From: Bacillus sp. AFS006103
GTDB lineage: Bacteria > Bacillota > Bacilli > Bacillales > Cytobacillaceae
Reading direction: 5' to 3'
DNA: 64,000 bases
NCBI GenBank assembly: GCA_002559145.1
Contig: NTXX01000028.1
Span: 1-64,000 of the forward strand
Shown here one piece after another: positions 19,131 to 27,331 of the stretch. Made by a program: the position numbers and the translations under genes. Each line of letters begins with the position of its first letter. Position 1 is the stretch's first letter. The notes below the pieces were generated by a model. It saw nothing but the letters and a program-made list of their open reading frames with translations. It was not told the DNA's origin and searched no databases.

Positions 19131-19196
19131 TACTTTGATGCTTCCAGTACTAGGAGGGGTCAAAGAAACTCCTATGGGTTGACGGGAACTCATGAT
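19131..19196 (+). pseudogene. Orphan fragment of a second RHS carbohydrate-binding module
   Basis: About 66 bases match 15786-15853 inside the RHS gene. They encode YFDASSTRRGQRNSYGL against YFDASNTLLGQRNSYGL, and TGTHD against TGTHE. The fragment has no start and no continuing RHS frame. It suggests a former downstream RHS copy or displaced cassette of which only this remains. Confidence 0.8.
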
Positions 19197-19248
19197 TGTA
19201 TCTCCATAATTAATAGTGTTCATTTAATCTCTTCTGAGTTAAAAGTAC

Positions 19249-19914
19249 TTATTTGTTTTTATCTTCCTTTTCTTCGATTTCCTCAATACAAATTTCAATT
19301 ATATCCGTGATAATTCCATAACGTTTCTTATTTCTTTGAATTTGCGCTACCATATAAGCAACCGTGGTAACGATAAACATTATTAGTAAGAAATAATCAG
19401 AACTCCTAACAAGGGATATTTCAAAACTTTTTTTCAGAACATATTCTCTTAAGACCAATATTACCAATGATGAAAACATTGTCATTAATGCTGTCCAGTA
19501 AATTTGATCGGAATTTTCATTAGAAAGTTGTTTATAGTATGCTTTATATAATTTTAAAGTTTCTTTATTTCCACGGGTTAAATTGATAAATGTATTTTTT
19601 ACTATTTGTAAATTCTCTAAAGTTTTATATTTAACTTTTTGAGAACTAAGAAGATAAATAAGTGACTCATCATGATTTGTTAAATTGTCAAGCCATTGAT
19701 AAATGCTTATCTTTCTATGTATCCAATTTAAAGGAATTTCAATTTTTGTAATCCAAATTAATATTACCCAATACATATAAATAGCTAACAATGTGATAAC
19801 CCATGTCATAATAATTTTTGGACTGTGAAAAAGTTCAAAAAAGAATAAAATCAAACCTGGAATGCCAATTAAGTAAAATATGAATTTAACAATATTTAAT
19901 ATAATGCTTTTCAA
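19249..19914 (-). CDS. Unknown four-span membrane protein
   Basis: 221 residues. Two N-terminal spans (about 7-26 and 37-56) and two more near 140-160 and 172-190 flank a charged cytoplasmic middle region (WLDNLTNHDESLIYLL) and end in an acidic EEIEEKEDKNK tail. I see no enzymatic motif. It lies directly beyond the RHS locus, in opposite orientation, and CCCCCTC stands before its start as a GAGGGGG-type binding site on the coding strand. It could be another immunity or defence-associated protein, but nothing shows it. Confidence 0.55.
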   Translation of the reverse strand: MKSIILNIVKFIFYLIGIPGLILFFFELFHSPKIIMTWVITLLAIYMYWVILIWITKIEIPLNWIHRKISIYQWLDNLTNHDESLIYLLSSQKVKYKTLENLQIVKNTFINLTRGNKETLKLYKAYYKQLSNENSDQIYWTALMTMFSSLVILVLREYVLKKSFEISLVRSSDYFLLIMFIVTTVAYMVAQIQRNKKRYGIITDIIEICIEEIEEKEDKNK

Positions 19915-19984
19915 AACTCTTCCCCCTCAACAAGGAATGTCGTACAGAGGTGAGAGAAGGCGAGGAGTAGCCCCACCTTCTCGA

Positions 19985-20659
19985 TTAGTATCGATACTTA
20001 ATGGTGAATATTGGATCATACTGCATCCAATATTGTAAGATCTGCCGATTTACATGATTGTCGTTACTGCGTAGTTCCGGTAATGGGCCACCTTGAGGAT
20101 TTATTACACTTTGCTCAACAAGTTGTGCATCCCTTGGCAAAATAATGATTAATGACATGGTGAATTGACCTTGATTGACTTGGAAGTTACTGAATGGGGC
20201 AACAAATGTCAATTCATAAAGACCGCTTTCAGAATTTGGTGAAATTTCCTTTTGTAAGAAAAATTTTAATTCCTGGCTTCCTGCTTCTAATTGCATTTTA
20301 GTTAATGCAACCCCATTAGCCTTTTCTTTAATTGCCTCCCACTGTGCTTTGTTAGCAGCAATGGACTCCTCAAAAGCCTTTCGTTCATCTTCGCTCATAC
20401 TAGAAAGTAGTTCAGGATCAACAGGCGAACTAAAATCCTGTCTATTTTCAACTTCGTCCATCGTTCTTATATACGCTTTCTGTGGATCACCTGAGATGCT
20501 AGGAAGGACAAGAGTGATTTCTTGAGGTTCAGGATTGGTTAAATGAACAACAGTATCGATATTTACAAGATCTCCAGTTTTTCCTCCAGCTATTTGTGAT
20601 GTCCCACTGATTGATACTACCGTATCTTGTTTTAGAATTGCACGTTCAAAAGTACTCAT
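19985..20659 (-). CDS. Unknown soluble protein divergent from the IetAS pair
   Basis: 224 residues with no signal peptide or membrane span. It starts at ATG 20659, with AAGGTGGA 7 bases upstream. The N-terminal half is beta-rich (VVSISGTSQIAGGKTGDLV and VVHLTNPEPQEITLVLPS). An acidic helical segment (SSMSEDERKAFEESIAAN) is in the middle, and the C-terminus is again beta-rich and aromatic. It is preceded on the same strand by a 56-residue gene, and both point away from ietA across a shared control region. I recognise no family. The layout raises the possibility of a regulator or accessory of that defence locus. Confidence 0.6.
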   Translation of the reverse strand: MSTFERAILKQDTVVSISGTSQIAGGKTGDLVNIDTVVHLTNPEPQEITLVLPSISGDPQKAYIRTMDEVENRQDFSSPVDPELLSSMSEDERKAFEESIAANKAQWEAIKEKANGVALTKMQLEAGSQELKFFLQKEISPNSESGLYELTFVAPFSNFQVNQGQFTMSLIIILPRDAQLVEQSVINPQGGPLPELRSNDNHVNRQILQYWMQYDPIFTIKYRY

Positions 20660-20702
20660 GATTATTCCACCTTTCTTTAAATAATTTTTCTTTGATTTCG
20701 AA

Positions 20703-20873
20703 TTACTTTTCTTTTGTTACCCCTTTAAATGGAGTTTTACTACTCGTTTTAACATTCAAGATTCTGCCAGTGTCGGAATCTCTTTTTGCATAGTGACCAG
20801 AGGGTGTCTCAAATTGGGTCCTGTTTTTAACTGCCCCTACTCGTCCATTTCCAGCTTGTCCATTTTTAGCCAT
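20703..20873 (-). CDS. Small basic protein of unknown function
   Basis: 56 residues from ATG 20873, preceded by AAGGTGATATC. The sequence starts MAKNGQAGNGRVGAVKNRTQ, is rich in Gly, Lys and Thr, and ends KGVTKEK. It has no cysteine and no hydrophobic segment; it is likely a disordered, possibly nucleic-acid-binding peptide. The next gene starts 44 bases after its stop, in the same direction, so the two are probably one operon. Confidence 0.6.
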   Translation of the reverse strand: MAKNGQAGNGRVGAVKNRTQFETPSGHYAKRDSDTGRILNVKTSSKTPFKGVTKEK

Positions 20874-20899
20874 GATATCACCTTCTTTCGTTATCGGAA

Positions 20900-21060
20900 T
20901 CTTTTTCTATCGTTAGGTTAACACGTTCTTAATTTTGAAGTCAATCAAAAATTGCTAAAAAACTAAAAAACGTACACGTATTATTAATAATCGTACATAA
21001 AAACGATAAAAACGTGCATAAAATATTATATAGTGGTAATATTTATATAAAGAGATTTAT
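20900..21060. promoter_or_regulatory. Divergent control region between the 56-residue gene and ietA
   Basis: CGTACACG, CGTACATA, CGATAAAAA and CGTGCATA recur at short intervals between 20970 and 21025, with the palindrome ATTATTAATAAT in the middle. This looks like a set of operator half-sites controlling both directions. TATATAGTGGTAATATT near 21030 can supply a -10 for the defence genes. Confidence 0.45.
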
Positions 21061-21079
21061 TGGGTAATGAGGAGTGAGT

Positions 21080-22183
21080 GTGTTTGTGAAAATGCGGACA
21101 GAATTAATCAAGATAATTGAAGGCGGCCTTGAAAGGAATCCAGAAAAGGTGAAAAGTTATGCCAAGTTGATTTCTGAAAAACTTCGTGAAACTGGAGAAG
21201 AAAAATTCGCTGATAGAATTAACAACCTATTAAATAAAAAAACCATACATCCTGTTTATTTAGATGAGTTTCTATCAAAACCAATGGACAACGATAGTAG
21301 ACTTCCAATGGTTGATATTGATATTGACACTAAAACCGAGGATGTAGTATTACCACCCATAGTTAAAAATAAAATTGAGGATTATATTCAATCACTAAGT
21401 CAAAGGGATAAGTTTTCACAATTAGGTTTAAATCTTCCTGAATCATTATTGCTATTTGGTCCACCAGGATGTGGTAAGACGACTATTGCGCATTATATCT
21501 CTGAAAGAACGGGATTACCCCTTGTAACAGCGAAACTTGATGGACTGATTTCATCATTACTTGGTAGCACTGCAAAAAATATAAGAAAAATATTTGAATA
21601 TGCACAGGAACGGCCATGTATTTTGTTTTTGGATGAATTCGATGCCATTGCAAAAGCACGAAACGATTCACAAGAGGTTGGAGAATTAAAAAGAGTGGTA
21701 AATAGTTTACTTCAAAATATTGATACGTTTAATGAAAACAATATTCTAATTGCTGCAACAAATCACGAAAAATTGCTTGATCCAGCTGTATGGAGAAGAT
21801 TTACGAATCAAATTGAGGTTCCAAAGCCAACTGAGGATGAGATTCCAGAGTTATTAAAGCTTTATCTAAAATCCGTAAACGTTGATTTTATTGAAGACAT
21901 AAAAAAAATAAAGACGATATCAGAAATACTAAATGGATTGTCCCCATCTGATATTAAAGCTATATGTTTCAATGGCATTAAACGAAGTATTTTAAAAAAT
22001 GAAGATTCATTATCATATCCTACTTTCTTATATCAATGTTATATAAGTAATGGATATCACAATGATTTAGATGAATTGATTCTGTTTTTAAATGCAAAAG
22101 GTGTTTCACAAATTAATATTTCAAAAACACTTGATATTTCTCAAAGACAAGTGAGAAATATTTTGCAAAGAAAGGAGCTATAG
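21080..22183 (+). CDS. ietA: AAA+ ATPase of an IetAS-type anti-phage system
   Basis: About 367 residues. The start is GTG 21080, spaced 6-7 bases from TGAGGAG; GTG 21074 and ATG 21092 are alternatives. The AAA+ core has Walker A GPPGCGKTT near residue 128, Walker B ILFLDEFDAI near 180, sensor 1 IAATNHE, and arginine-finger-type WRRF. A C-terminal helix-turn-helix-like segment (AKGVSQINISKTLDISQRQV) is unusual for a bare AAA module and may bind DNA. The gene is 4 bases from a subtilase gene. ATPase plus subtilisin-like protease is the published IetAS defence pair; the assignment rests on that pairing and my recall of the family. Confidence 0.8.
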   Translation: MFVKMRTELIKIIEGGLERNPEKVKSYAKLISEKLRETGEEKFADRINNLLNKKTIHPVYLDEFLSKPMDNDSRLPMVDIDIDTKTEDVVLPPIVKNKIEDYIQSLSQRDKFSQLGLNLPESLLLFGPPGCGKTTIAHYISERTGLPLVTAKLDGLISSLLGSTAKNIRKIFEYAQERPCILFLDEFDAIAKARNDSQEVGELKRVVNSLLQNIDTFNENNILIAATNHEKLLDPAVWRRFTNQIEVPKPTEDEIPELLKLYLKSVNVDFIEDIKKIKTISEILNGLSPSDIKAICFNGIKRSILKNEDSLSYPTFLYQCYISNGYHNDLDELILFLNAKGVSQINISKTLDISQRQVRNILQRKEL

Positions 22184-22187
22184 AAAA

Positions 22188-24572
22188 ATGGATGAAAGTA
22201 AAAAATTGCCAATAAAAATATTTGAGAAGCGTCAGGAGATGGATGAAAGACTGACAGAAGGTGGTGGAAATGATAATAAACCTAAATGGGTGTTACAAGG
22301 TGAAGATCTTAAAAATAAAGCAACCATCCTTTCTGATGATTTGGATTTGACACAATCTAAAATTGAAAAGAAATTAAGTAAATATAAAGGAACCCCAGCC
22401 ATTCTAAAAGCCAAAATTAGTGATAACATCATTGCAAAAAGTCACAGGAAAGATCTATCTAAATTTTTTTCACCAAATTCACAGGAAGAGAAACTCATTG
22501 GCATTTCAGGAAATCAAGAGTTTTTAATAAAAATAGATAATCCCAAACAGTTAGCCGGAATAAAACAAAATTTGAGTCAATTTGAACGAAATGATAAGGC
22601 TATCTCTGGAATTGATTCAATAGAATCTTTTGAACCGATAATAAACCTTAACGATATAAAGCCACAGAAAAATGGAGAATATACACTCAAAATTAGATTG
22701 TTTGATTTTAATAATTTTCAAATAAATAATCATGTAATTAATTTGTTCACTGACATTATGAATAACGAGAAAAATATTCAGTTACAGAAATCAATCAAAT
22801 ACAGTGAAAACTTAATTATCCACCAAGTAGTCACTGACTCTTTAGAGAAAATAGACATATTTAATGATTTTAGTCCTGTTATGTCTATAGAACCGATGCC
22901 AATGATAGAAATAGTTGAAGATGATTTTTTTAGTGATAATACCCTTCGTTTTTCGCAGCCAAAAGATGATAAAGAATATCCCATAATTGGTGTTTTAGAT
23001 TCTGGTATTGCATCAGAATACCCACTAGATGCATGGACGCTAGAAAGGCGGCATTCTAATTATCCTTCCCATATAATTCATCCAGGGCACGGGTCTTTTG
23101 TTGCTGGAATTATCAATTTTGGTGATATGTTGGAAGAAAAGGATTATACCGGTGTAAAAGGGTTTAAGTTTTTTGATGCAGCCGTTTTTCCGGATAAAAG
23201 ATACGAATCCATATCAGAGGCAGAATTAGTTGATAATATTAGGGATGCTGTTGAATCGAACGCAAATGAAATCAAGATTTGGAATCTTTCATTAGGTACA
23301 AATGTTGAAATTAAAAATGCTGATTTCTCTGAATTTGGTATAGCGTTAGATAATATTCAAGATGAGTATGATGTATTAATTATAAAGTCAGCTAGTAATT
23401 GCTCAAACTTTATAGATGGAAAACCAGTTGGAAGGATAGCAAATGGAGCTGATTCAGTAAGGTCATTAACGATCGGCTCCATTGCACATTCCAAAGAGAC
23501 GTTAGATATTGCAGATATTAATCATCGGTCACCTTTCAGTAGGATTGGTCCAGGACCAGCCAATATTATAAAACCGGACCTTGTTCATTATGGTGGAAAT
23601 GCAGGAGTGGAACATGGACGAGCTATTCCAAATGGTGTTACCTCCTTAAATATCAATGGAGGTTTAAAAAAGGCCATAGGGACAAGTTTCTCCACACCCA
23701 GGGTGACAGCAATCGCAGCTGATTTAAATCATAAGTTGAAGGAAGATTTTGACCCTGTACTATTAAAAGCCCTTCTTATACATTCTGCAAAATATCCCGT
23801 TGAAGTAGATTTACCAATTAACGAAAAAATTAATCAGCTAGGATTTGGAATTCCTAGCAAAGCAGATGAAATTCTTTTTAACAATCAACATGAAATTACA
23901 CTTGTACTAAGAGATACACTAAATAAAGGGGAATTTATTGAGATTTTGGATTTTCCATTCCCAACATCTCTTGTAAATGAAGAGGGTTATTTTTATGGCC
24001 AGATCTTTCTTACACTTGTAAATACTCCGATACTTGCTGAAGGTCAAGGTCCAGAATACTGCCAATCAAACCTTGAAGTATATTTTGGAACATATGACGA
24101 AAAGAAGGAAAGAGATACCAGAATAAGAACAGTAAGAAATCCTGTAGGTCGGACTGGTAGTCAAAACCTCTTAACTTCAAACAACTATAGTAAGAAAAAA
24201 GATTTAGATAAAAAGGAATTCTCTCGTTCAGAAAAAATATTAATTCAGTATGGTGATAAGTTTTACCCTCACAAGAAATATGCGGTGGACATTTCAGATT
24301 TAACACAAGGGAATAAAGAAAAGTTTGTAAAATATCCCAAAAAATGGTATTTTAAAATAGAAGGACTTTATCGTGAATTTATTGAATCACAATCCGAATT
24401 CCAAAGATTTGGACTATCACAGGATTTTTGTATGATTCTTACGATTCGGGATCCTTATAGGAATCATAATGTTTATGATGAAGTTACTAATCTATTAGAA
24501 TCAAATAATTTTATTAATAGGAACATAAGATTAAATACCGAAATTGATATTCGCATTGATGGAAATGAATGA
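22188..24572 (+). CDS. ietS: Subtilisin-like (S8) protease of an IetAS-type anti-phage system
   Basis: 794 residues without a signal peptide, hence cytoplasmic. About 260 N-terminal residues precede the S8 domain. The catalytic Asp lies in IGVLDSGIAS near residue 270, His301 is in HPGHGSFVAGI, the oxyanion Asn is probably in KSASNCSN near 405, and Ser is in GTSFSTPRVTAIA near 500. The C-terminal 290 residues are beta-rich. All catalytic residues are present. It starts 4 bases after ietA at ATG 22188, with AGGAG upstream. Inference: the ATPase senses infection and controls proteolysis of host or phage targets. Confidence 0.85.
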   Translation: MDESKKLPIKIFEKRQEMDERLTEGGGNDNKPKWVLQGEDLKNKATILSDDLDLTQSKIEKKLSKYKGTPAILKAKISDNIIAKSHRKDLSKFFSPNSQEEKLIGISGNQEFLIKIDNPKQLAGIKQNLSQFERNDKAISGIDSIESFEPIINLNDIKPQKNGEYTLKIRLFDFNNFQINNHVINLFTDIMNNEKNIQLQKSIKYSENLIIHQVVTDSLEKIDIFNDFSPVMSIEPMPMIEIVEDDFFSDNTLRFSQPKDDKEYPIIGVLDSGIASEYPLDAWTLERRHSNYPSHIIHPGHGSFVAGIINFGDMLEEKDYTGVKGFKFFDAAVFPDKRYESISEAELVDNIRDAVESNANEIKIWNLSLGTNVEIKNADFSEFGIALDNIQDEYDVLIIKSASNCSNFIDGKPVGRIANGADSVRSLTIGSIAHSKETLDIADINHRSPFSRIGPGPANIIKPDLVHYGGNAGVEHGRAIPNGVTSLNINGGLKKAIGTSFSTPRVTAIAADLNHKLKEDFDPVLLKALLIHSAKYPVEVDLPINEKINQLGFGIPSKADEILFNNQHEITLVLRDTLNKGEFIEILDFPFPTSLVNEEGYFYGQIFLTLVNTPILAEGQGPEYCQSNLEVYFGTYDEKKERDTRIRTVRNPVGRTGSQNLLTSNNYSKKKDLDKKEFSRSEKILIQYGDKFYPHKKYAVDISDLTQGNKEKFVKYPKKWYFKIEGLYREFIESQSEFQRFGLSQDFCMILTIRDPYRNHNVYDEVTNLLESNNFINRNIRLNTEIDIRIDGNE

Positions 24573-24702
24573 AAATTTTAATTCTTCTCAGTAAGAAGGG
24601 CTTTACTTTCCTAGAAAGTGTATTTGCAATTAAAAAACCTACATGTCTGCCAAGAAAGCGTATGTATTATAAAAAAGATCCCATTAATAATTCGCTTAAA
24701 AC

Positions 24703-24738
24703 AACACTGTTTCTCATTGTAGAACAGTGTTTTCTTTT
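24703..24738 (+). terminator. Terminator of the ietAS operon
   Basis: AACACTGTT, an 11-base loop, AACAGTGTT, then TTCTTTT. Confidence 0.8.
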
Positions 24739-24879
24739 CTTTATTGTGAGGAATTGCGGCGAGATATCAATTGAACATCCCTCTTCAGTTTTTTGCCAGT
24801 CATGCAGACTTAAGGCTGTGACTTTTCTTCAGAAATAGGACTTAAAATCTAAGTTAATAGCATACAAAACTACTTTGAG

Positions 24880-25438
24880 CGGCAGCACTACGGACTGATC
24901 AGAAAGGAAAAAGCACCCTTTCTGTCATTCCGTACGTGTCGCTTCAGCATTAAATGGACCGATAACCACGGACTGTACGGCTCACGCCTACATTCCGTAG
25001 GTTCCTGTTCCATTTACGGCTAACGCCGCCATACCGAACGAGCCGAAAACCGTAAAATCAAAAGTTTGAAAGACAAAAGGAGAGCAGCCGAAACGGCTGC
25101 TTTTTATTGTTTATTTTTCCCTTTTGCCTTCCGAATCGTAAAACAGCGCAGGCCTTCTAACCTTCCAGCCGGTAGGACACCCGAACCTTCCCGGCTAGAA
25201 GCTAAGAAGGCAAGTCAATCGGTCAAGGGGCAAAAAACTTTTTTACTTAAGGGCGCTTCGCAACAGTAAAAAACTTTTTGTGCTAAGAACGCCCTTGACC
25301 CATTGCCTATGCGTGTTTTTCGTTCTACTTGCAAAAGGGGAAAAATAATCCCCCTTTGGGGAACACACTCGCTTCGCAAGGCAAAAGAAAAAATGGAAAA
25401 TGAAAAACAAAAAACAAATAACAAAGGAGTTTTGAAAA
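24880..25438 (+). promoter_or_regulatory. Long structured leader A, upstream of the radC-type gene
   Basis: It is homologous over about 500 bases to the stretch before the ardC gene (34537-35060). Shared blocks occur in the same order: GATAACCACGGACTGTACGG, CCTACATTCCGTAGGTTCC, an inverted GCAGCC/GGCTGC pair, CTAACCTTCCA, GAAGCTAAG, TCAAGGGGCA plus AAAAACTTTTTT, a second AAAAAACTTTTT, CCCTTGAC, GCCTATGC and CCCCCTTTGGGGAA. GGTCAAGGG near 25220 and CCCTTGACC near 25292 pair over about 60 bases. The left end has its own hairpin (TACGGA-N6-AGAAAGG with CCTTTCT and TCCGTA). It encodes no protein. The best guess is a single-stranded-DNA promoter, a priming site or a long regulatory leader. Confidence 0.6.
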
Positions 25439-25891
25439 ATGGAATTAACGTCAATCTTTGAAGTGGTCCGAATCAAACAAGAAATTAAGGAATCCTCCGT
25501 CCCGTTCGCCCTATATCAAATTCGTTCACCGGAAGATGCTCAAAAATTAGCGGCCGCGCACATTGCAGATGAAGACAGAGAAGTATTTCTTGTCATGATG
25601 CTCAATACTAAAAATCAGGTGGTAGGGCTACATAGAGCGCATGTAGGAAGCCTGAACGCTAGCATAGTCCATCCTAGAGAGGTCATGAAATGCGCTATCC
25701 TCAATAATGCGGCATCCATTATTGTCAGCCATCAGCACCCAAGCGGAGACCCCACACCGAGCAAAGAAGATATTGAGGTAACTAGGAGACTTGCAGAAGC
25801 CGGGAAAATTATAGGAGTTGATGTCCTTGACCATGTGATTGTCACCCATACAGGAAAACACGTTAGCCTAAAAGAAAAAGGTTATCTATAA
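25439..25891 (+). CDS. radC: RadC-type JAB/MPN domain protein
   Basis: 150 residues from ATG 25439, with AAAGGAG upstream. The JAMM metal-binding motif is intact: SHQHPSGDPTPSKED gives His98, His100 and the Asp near 111, with the upstream Glu in AHIADEDREVF. It is shorter than chromosomal RadC and lacks the helix-hairpin-helix N-terminus, as is usual for copies on mobile elements. The biochemical role is unproven in the family; plasmid copies sit in leading regions with anti-restriction genes. Here it has the same leader as ardC, which implies shared timing of expression. Confidence 0.88.
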   Translation: MELTSIFEVVRIKQEIKESSVPFALYQIRSPEDAQKLAAAHIADEDREVFLVMMLNTKNQVVGLHRAHVGSLNASIVHPREVMKCAILNNAASIIVSHQHPSGDPTPSKEDIEVTRRLAEAGKIIGVDVLDHVIVTHTGKHVSLKEKGYL

Positions 25892-25903
25892 AAATAGAAA
25901 AAT

Positions 25904-25929
25904 AACAAAGGGGCTCTGCCCCTTTGTTT
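25904..25929 (+). terminator. Terminator after radC
   Basis: AACAAAGGGGC-TCT-GCCCCTTTGTT, a perfect hairpin with terminal T residues. Confidence 0.75.
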
Positions 25930-26027
25930 GAAAGGAAAAAATTATAGAGAATGAGAATTTTATAATAAGTGAATTTAAGGGTATGAAATCAGGTCCGGGT
26001 TATTATTGACATACACCAATAAAAGGA

Positions 26028-26058
26028 CCTGCACCAGCTGGTCCCCAGCAGGTGCAGG
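26028..26058. repeat. GC-rich hairpin
   Basis: CCTGCACC and GGTGCAGG pair around a 15-base loop containing GCTGG and CCAGC. There is no T-run. GGAAAAAACG and CGTTTTTCC form a second hairpin just after it (26070-26092). Confidence 0.55.
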
Positions 26059-26100
26059 TTTACGAAAGGAGGAAAAAACGTCCGTTTTTCCTTGATTATA

Positions 26101-26197
26101 GCAGGCATCGAGCCTGCTTGACGGTTGCTGAAGCAACCTAAACCCCTTTAAGGATTATTCGGGGAAGAAAGGAGACCATTTACTAAAGTAAATGCTT
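26101..26197 (+). ncRNA. Repeated structured element, copy 2
   Basis: It matches 12361-12452 in order and spacing. It folds into GCAGGC-ATCGA-GCCTGC, GGTTGC-TGAA-GCAACC, CCCC/GGGG and CATTTAC-TAAA-GTAAATG, followed by CTTTCT. Stem 4 differs in sequence from copy 1 but pairs in both copies, which favours a conserved structure. Confidence 0.4.
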
Positions 26198-26776
26198 TCT
26201 ATATTTGAAAGTTCCTTTAATGCCTTCATCAAGATTAAAATTCCGTTTTCATACAAGCAGGGAAAAACAAAAAAGACAACTATCAATATTGCTAACAAAA
26301 TACTGCATATCTTGAAGAAGATGAGGACTAAGATTGGATATAACGGGAGACTTAAAGCATATTTATTAGACACGAATGCCTTTGTATACCTACTAGTTTT
26401 GGCTAAGATAATAAGGAAAACGTGGAAAGGGATTTTTGTTTGTATGATAACGATGATCTGCTCCTTACTTTGTCTTGGTCTATATTGCTACCGTTCCTGC
26501 GGTTCACCTTTATGTTCACGATTGTTCTGTCGCTCAATCCTGTCCCGAAATAAGCAGAATCTTCCGGAGTTGCAGCTTCTTTTTTATGAAGATATTTGTA
26601 CTTGAATTAAATCGTCAAAAGGAATTTGGAAATGAAGCCAAATGCCACTTTTAGTAAAAATTTTAAAAAATGTGTATAAAAAAAACAAAACAAAGAAAAA
26701 ATGATATCAATTGGTGGCAAAAAACAAGGGGGTGATATATAATAATTGTATCAACAGATACGAGGGGGTGAAAGTA
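26198..26776. other. Stretch without a supportable gene
   Basis: An open frame exists at 26192-26605 but it has no ribosome binding site at a sensible distance and a cysteine-rich, improbable composition. I see no other feature until the GAGGGGGTG site of the toxin gene. Confidence 0.45.
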
Positions 26777-27127
26777 ATGCCTATTGCAGCACCACATGAA
26801 ATAAATACTTTTTTAAAGCAATATCGGAAATTAATGTTCCAACCCAATAAGTTCCACTTTCAACCTAGAACTTTTGATGGAATAACCAACTTAGGTTTAA
26901 ACATCCCTGATGCAAAGCAAATGATAAAGAATTTAAGGTACTTTCAATATGATAGAGGGCCGGTTCCCGATTACAATGGAGATGGAATAGATGTATGGGA
27001 ATTTGGTCAACCCTTTGAAGGTCGATTAATCTACATTAAATTAAAGATAGATCCTATTGAAGGATGCAAATGTTTGTCTTTTAAGGAATCCACTGGACCT
27101 TTTACATTGCCTTATAGAAACTGGTAA
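26777..27127 (+). CDS. MqsR-like toxin of a type II toxin-antitoxin system
   Basis: 116 residues from ATG 26777, with GAGGGGGTG 6-7 bases upstream; longer in-frame starts lack a site. The order of motifs is FLKQYRKLMFQP, a short helix pair (GLNIPDAKQMIKNL), YDRGPVPDYNGDG, VWEFGQPFEGRLIYIKLKI, then CKCLSFKES. The YIKLK and C-x-SF strands are the hallmark I recall for toxins paired with YgiT-zinc-finger antitoxins. These act as ribonucleases that cut mRNA. The antitoxin gene follows after about 200 bases. The toxin-first order is usual for MqsRA. Confidence 0.7.
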   Translation: MPIAAPHEINTFLKQYRKLMFQPNKFHFQPRTFDGITNLGLNIPDAKQMIKNLRYFQYDRGPVPDYNGDGIDVWEFGQPFEGRLIYIKLKIDPIEGCKCLSFKESTGPFTLPYRNW

Positions 27128-27204
27128 TACATAAATATCTCGGAATGAAGTGCTATTGAATTTATTCCGAGGTATTTATCAAAACAAATAACATAGGGAA
27201 AACC

Positions 27205-27315
27205 AAAAAATTAAACCAATAAATAATTCAATCCAAAATCCAATAATATTTAATCCAATAATTAAATCTAAATTAATTTAATCAATAGTAAATTAAATCA
27301 ATAATAATTCAATTA
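27205..27315. repeat. AT-rich iterated repeats between toxin and antitoxin
   Basis: Short units of the form AATCMAATAAT and TTAAATCAATA recur at least seven times over about 110 bases. G is almost absent on the plus strand. A gap of this size with such repeats inside a toxin-antitoxin operon is unusual and suggests binding sites for the helix-turn-helix antitoxin or an independent antitoxin promoter. Confidence 0.6.
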
Positions 27316-27331
27316 AGAGGTGAGGCAAACA

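Noticed and set aside
26192..26605. 137-codon open frame after the radC locus
   Set aside because: No ribosome binding site at a sensible distance, a cysteine-rich improbable composition, and overlap with the repeated hairpin element.
27205..27315. CRISPR-like array
   Set aside because: The repeats are about 11 bases, degenerate and without unique spacers; no cas genes are present.
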